NCBI RefSeq assembly: GCF_002056795.1
Contig: NZ_CP020104.1
Span: forward strand, 7,263,501 to 7,327,500
Direction: 5' to 3'
Length of the DNA: 64,000 nucleotides
Origin: Spirosoma aerolatum
GTDB taxonomy: Bacteria; Bacteroidota; Bacteroidia; Cytophagales; Spirosomataceae
Shown here piece after piece: positions 61,298 through 64,000 of this stretch. The notes below the pieces were generated by a model. That model made no database searches and was not told the origin of the DNA. It worked only from the letters and a program-made list of their open reading frames with translations. The translations under genes were made by a program, and so were the position numbers. Position 1 is the first letter of the stretch; each line of letters opens with the position of its first letter.

Positions 61298-62902
61298 TTA
61301 TTTGCCTTTGCCCGATGCGGCTTCCTGAGCAAGCGCCAGTTTTACAGCCTCATACAGGTTCACAATACCACCGGTTTTCGACAGCGTGTTGAAGGCAACC
61401 AGATCACTAGATTCAGGCCGGGTTACTTTGGTGGTGTACGGAGTTGCCGATTGCAGAATAATGCGTTTAATATCGGCGTAGGTTAGCTTGGGAAAATAGG
61501 CTTTCAACACAGCCGCCACACCCGCCACTACGGGCGATGCCATACTGGTTCCGCTATTGTTCTCGTATTTGCTACCCGGTACGGTCGAGTAAATATCTTT
61601 CCCCGGTGCAAAGACATCGACATTCTGCTTTCCGTAGTTCGAGAAGCTGGCAATCAGCTCAGCGTTATTTGGCTGAGCACTGGCACCTACCGTAATCACG
61701 TTCGGAATAGCGGTTCCATCCATAAAGCGGGGAGCAGGGTAATTGGCCGCCGTATCGATGTCTTTTCCATCGTTTCCAGCTGCATGAACCAGAAGCACTC
61801 CTTTCGAAAGCGCATACCGTTCAGCATCCTCAACCGCTTTGCGCTGGGGCGAATAATCTTTGCCAAAACTCATGTTGATAATCTGGGCACCATTATCAAC
61901 AGCATACCGAATGGCATTGGCCACATCTTTATCGCGCTCATCGCCATCAGGTACGGCCCGAACCCCCATGATTCGTACCGCATCGGCGACGCCCATAATC
62001 CCCAGATTGTTTGTACGATCGCCTGCGATGATACCCGCAACGTGCGTACCGTGGTCAGGACGGGGACCAGCAATATCATTGTTTCCGTAATCGCGCTGAT
62101 TCAGGTCATTCGGGTTATCGCCAACAATTGAGCGTGCATCGAAATCTGGATTATAGTTGTATTCGGCCCGCGACTTTAACTGCTCATTGTATTTTTCAAG
62201 CTCTTCCAGTACAACATCGGCATCAGGAGCCCCCTGCTGACGCAACAACCGAAGTACACCCAACACAGGGCGTTTCATGGCCGCATCGCTTAGCGTATCG
62301 GCAGCCTTCCGAAGGGTCATTGTGTCGAGCTTCGTTACATGCAGCATTTTTTTGAGGTTATCGACCGCCGACGAGTACTGGCTATAGAATTGGCTGATAC
62401 CCTGATACTCCGCTTTATACTTCGTTTGGTTCTTTTCAACTTCCTCCTTCGCCTTCACGTACTGATCATACTCTTTCTGCTCATCAGGTTTCAGGCTTTT
62501 CCGGTCTTTGCCTTCATATTTGGGCTTTAACTGGACATATAATCGGGTCACTTCAGCCGTCTCATAGCTGACATTGCGCCCGTCTTTACCACCAATGAAG
62601 TTCCAGCCGTGTAGGTCATCTACATAGCCATTTTTGTCATCGTCCTTTCCATTACCGGCAATCTCTTTTGGATTCACCCATAGTATCCGGCGAAGGTCTT
62701 CATGCGTTGTATCGATCCCACCATCGATAACAGCCACAACGACAGGCGTAGGTTTACGATCCTTCAGAAGTTCGCGATAGGTACGCTCCACGCTAATTCC
62801 GGCCGTATTATCGGTTTTATCTTGCAGATACCACTGCGTTTGCTGCGCCAGGGCTGCCACTGTAAACAGACAAGCCGACGCGCTAATAAGGAGTTTCTTC
62901 AT
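61298..62902 (-). CDS. Exported subtilase (S8) with helical insertion
   Basis: A 534-residue secreted serine protease. The start at 62902 gives MKKLLISASACLFTVAALAQ; the frame is open to 62926. The triad is Asp60 (AVIDGGIDTTHEDL), His in DHGTHVAGIIAGD and Ser in NNSGTSMASPVVAGVAAVL. Between the Asp and His there is an insertion of about 150 residues, rich in charged helices (LYVQLKPKYEGKDRKSLKPD), plus the DDDKNGYVDDLHGWNF loop seen in Bacteroidota S8 enzymes. There is no type IX sorting tail, so it likely stays in the periplasm, unlike the two large neighbours. It is a single-gene unit. Confidence 0.93.
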   Translation of the reverse strand: MKKLLISASACLFTVAALAQQTQWYLQDKTDNTAGISVERTYRELLKDRKPTPVVVAVIDGGIDTTHEDLRRILWVNPKEIAGNGKDDDKNGYVDDLHGWNFIGGKDGRNVSYETAEVTRLYVQLKPKYEGKDRKSLKPDEQKEYDQYVKAKEEVEKNQTKYKAEYQGISQFYSQYSSAVDNLKKMLHVTKLDTMTLRKAADTLSDAAMKRPVLGVLRLLRQQGAPDADVVLEELEKYNEQLKSRAEYNYNPDFDARSIVGDNPNDLNQRDYGNNDIAGPRPDHGTHVAGIIAGDRTNNLGIMGVADAVRIMGVRAVPDGDERDKDVANAIRYAVDNGAQIINMSFGKDYSPQRKAVEDAERYALSKGVLLVHAAGNDGKDIDTAANYPAPRFMDGTAIPNVITVGASAQPNNAELIASFSNYGKQNVDVFAPGKDIYSTVPGSKYENNSGTSMASPVVAGVAAVLKAYFPKLTYADIKRIILQSATPYTTKVTRPESSDLVAFNTLSKTGGIVNLYEAVKLALAQEAASGKGK

Positions 62903-62987
62903 GAATTGATAACAAATAATCTTCACAAATTACGAAGAAGTACCCTATAAAAAGGCTTAAAAGTTGTTAAATGATTATTAGGTCGAC

Positions 62988-63043
62988 AGTATAAATAATG
63001 GCCTTCGGAAAAACAATGTATTCCAAAGGCCATTATTTATACT
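62988..63043 (-). terminator. Hairpin after the DUF3500 gene
   Basis: An 18-bp perfect inverted repeat (62988-63005 and 63026-63043), opening AGTATAAATAATGGCCTT, with GGAA/TTCC pairing inside the loop. It lies 14 bases past the DUF3500 stop at 63058 and precedes the S8 promoter region. Confidence 0.65.
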
Positions 63044-63057
63044 ATTTATTCAACAGA

Positions 63058-64000
63058 CTACTTATGACTGGTATTCTGATAATGCTCACCCAGTAGGTCT
63101 TCGCCCCAATCGTTGGTCAGGTCCCGAACCACCGTATGGATGTGATTAGCGTTCGTTTGTGTATTGTCGTATTCGATCAGAATGGTTGGGCCATGAATGC
63201 GATAGTACCAACCTTTACCAGCCCCCAGCTCGGGTGTCAGATCACCGGCCCAGGCAAACCGTAGATTATCCAATCCAGCTTTCTCCAGCTTATCCATCTG
63301 CTGCTTGGCCAGCGTAATCCGATAAGCCGCCAGATAGGCCTGCAATAAATCTTTAAACAGTTTTTTCTGCTGGGCATTCATGTCGGCATACGTCAGCCCC
63401 TCCATTTTTTCCAATGATGCTTTCCGCTTGTTGCTAGTCACAATTTCCGGGTAAGCCACTGGGTCGAGGACTGCCTGTTTCCGCTGGTCATCGGAAAGTG
63501 TTTTCAGCAAAGCAAATGCCCGTTCAGTTTCCTGCTTCAGAATCTCTCTGCCTTTCTGAGGCAGCTCCTTCACCCGTGGGTCCGACATGCGTTTATCGGC
63601 CATTTGGGGATCGTATCGCAAAACACCAGGGTTACTACCAAAAAAGGTTGGCGTGTAGGCTAAAGCCTTCCCATCAGCACTCGAAAAATTCAACGACAGG
63701 TGATGCCCTTCGATACGCCAACCCCAGGGGTCTTTGCTGGAAGGATCGCCGAACACAGTAAACGAGTAATTTTCCGGATCGCGATAGGTATCATTGGGCG
63801 GTCGATTATCGATAACGCGGAGAACATTTTCCATGTCTATAATGGACGTCACTTTCTCATAGCCCTGCACACTCAACCCTGTTTTGAGCAAATCCATAGC
63901 CGCCTTTCGCTGTTCGGCCGTCATTTCTTTCAGCGGCAATCCCTTTCGGGTTCTGGGCACAAAATGCCAGTTAAATCGCTCTTCATCACCAAAAGTAAAG
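63058..64000 (-). CDS. DUF3500 protein, 5' end outside the window
   Basis: A gene that runs off the right edge; 314 codons are visible. The frame is open up to 64000 and reads TFGDEERFNWHFVPRTRKGL before the GTG at 63960, so that codon is not the real start. The family motifs are FVPRTRKGLPLKEMTAEQRK, GWRIEGHHLSLNF, RFAWAGDLTPELGAGKGWYY and IEYDNTQTNANHIHTVVRDL. DUF3500 proteins are exported or periplasmic and of unknown function. The remaining N-terminus with signal peptide should lie beyond the window. It is on the same strand as the S8 subtilase, with a hairpin between. Confidence 0.9.
   Translation of the reverse strand, partial: FTFGDEERFNWHFVPRTRKGLPLKEMTAEQRKAAMDLLKTGLSVQGYEKVTSIIDMENVLRVIDNRPPNDTYRDPENYSFTVFGDPSSKDPWGWRIEGHHLSLNFSSADGKALAYTPTFFGSNPGVLRYDPQMADKRMSDPRVKELPQKGREILKQETERAFALLKTLSDDQRKQAVLDPVAYPEIVTSNKRKASLEKMEGLTYADMNAQQKKLFKDLLQAYLAAYRITLAKQQMDKLEKAGLDNLRFAWAGDLTPELGAGKGWYYRIHGPTILIEYDNTQTNANHIHTVVRDLTNDWGEDLLGEHYQNTSHK

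Noticed and set aside
1..64000. CRISPR arrays, rRNA genes and insertion sequences
   Set aside because: No regular repeat-spacer pattern, rRNA sequence, or transposase with terminal repeats was seen.

Overview
The window looks like a chromosome segment from a Cytophagales bacterium (phylum Bacteroidota), most like Spirosoma or a close relative; the genus is inferred from general gene content, not from a marker gene. Supporting signs are C-terminal type IX secretion sorting tails, a TonB-dependent receptor, 7TMR-DISM histidine kinases, a REC-kinase-REC-AraC hybrid regulator, DUF1501/DUF1800 and DUF3500 proteins, general absence of Shine-Dalgarno sequences, and several promoters of the Bacteroidota form TTG-N19-TAnnTTTG.

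Positions 1-27.6 kb have an accessory character. They hold a serine recombinase, a two-domain secreted esterase, two LolA-like periplasmic proteins around an acyltransferase, and four tandem membrane histidine kinases (6.1-14.4 kb) followed by a soluble hybrid regulator (14.6-16.5 kb). Then come a bacterial PH-domain protein, a heparinase II/III-like lyase, an LD-carboxypeptidase-like protein and a GreA/GreB-family factor. This half also has the decay: a remnant at 21.4-21.7 kb, a beta-propeller gene broken by a nonsense codon (21.9-22.9 kb), and a beheaded AraC gene (24.8-25.3 kb). The last lies against an excisionase-like gene and a tyrosine integrase that ends next to a tRNA-Arg(CCG). Six copies of a 28-nt imperfect inverted repeat occur in intergenic DNA, all between 3.5 and 23.2 kb.

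Positions 27.7-36.2 kb are mostly housekeeping: RNase R, an exonuclease-like protein, a conserved small protein, LipB, YraN, an S41 peptidase lipoprotein and a conserved unknown protein. Two nearly identical ECF sigma genes in inverted orientation (36.2-38.7 kb) bracket small unknown genes.

Positions 38.7-42.7 kb form a cobalamin uptake operon: riboswitch, BtuB-like receptor, BtuG-like propeller lipoprotein and Dph6-like ATP pyrophosphatase, joined by 4-nt overlaps. It is followed by an M16 peptidase pair, a PadR regulator with a small TonB-N-terminus-like membrane protein, an SDR, a Tat-dependent TIM-barrel protein, and the DUF1501/DUF1800 pair set between long hairpins. After that come a Xre/RES toxin-antitoxin pair, two secreted unknowns, two tandem T9SS subtilases, a third subtilase and a DUF3500 protein cut by the right edge. 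No CRISPR array, rRNA or complete insertion sequence was seen.
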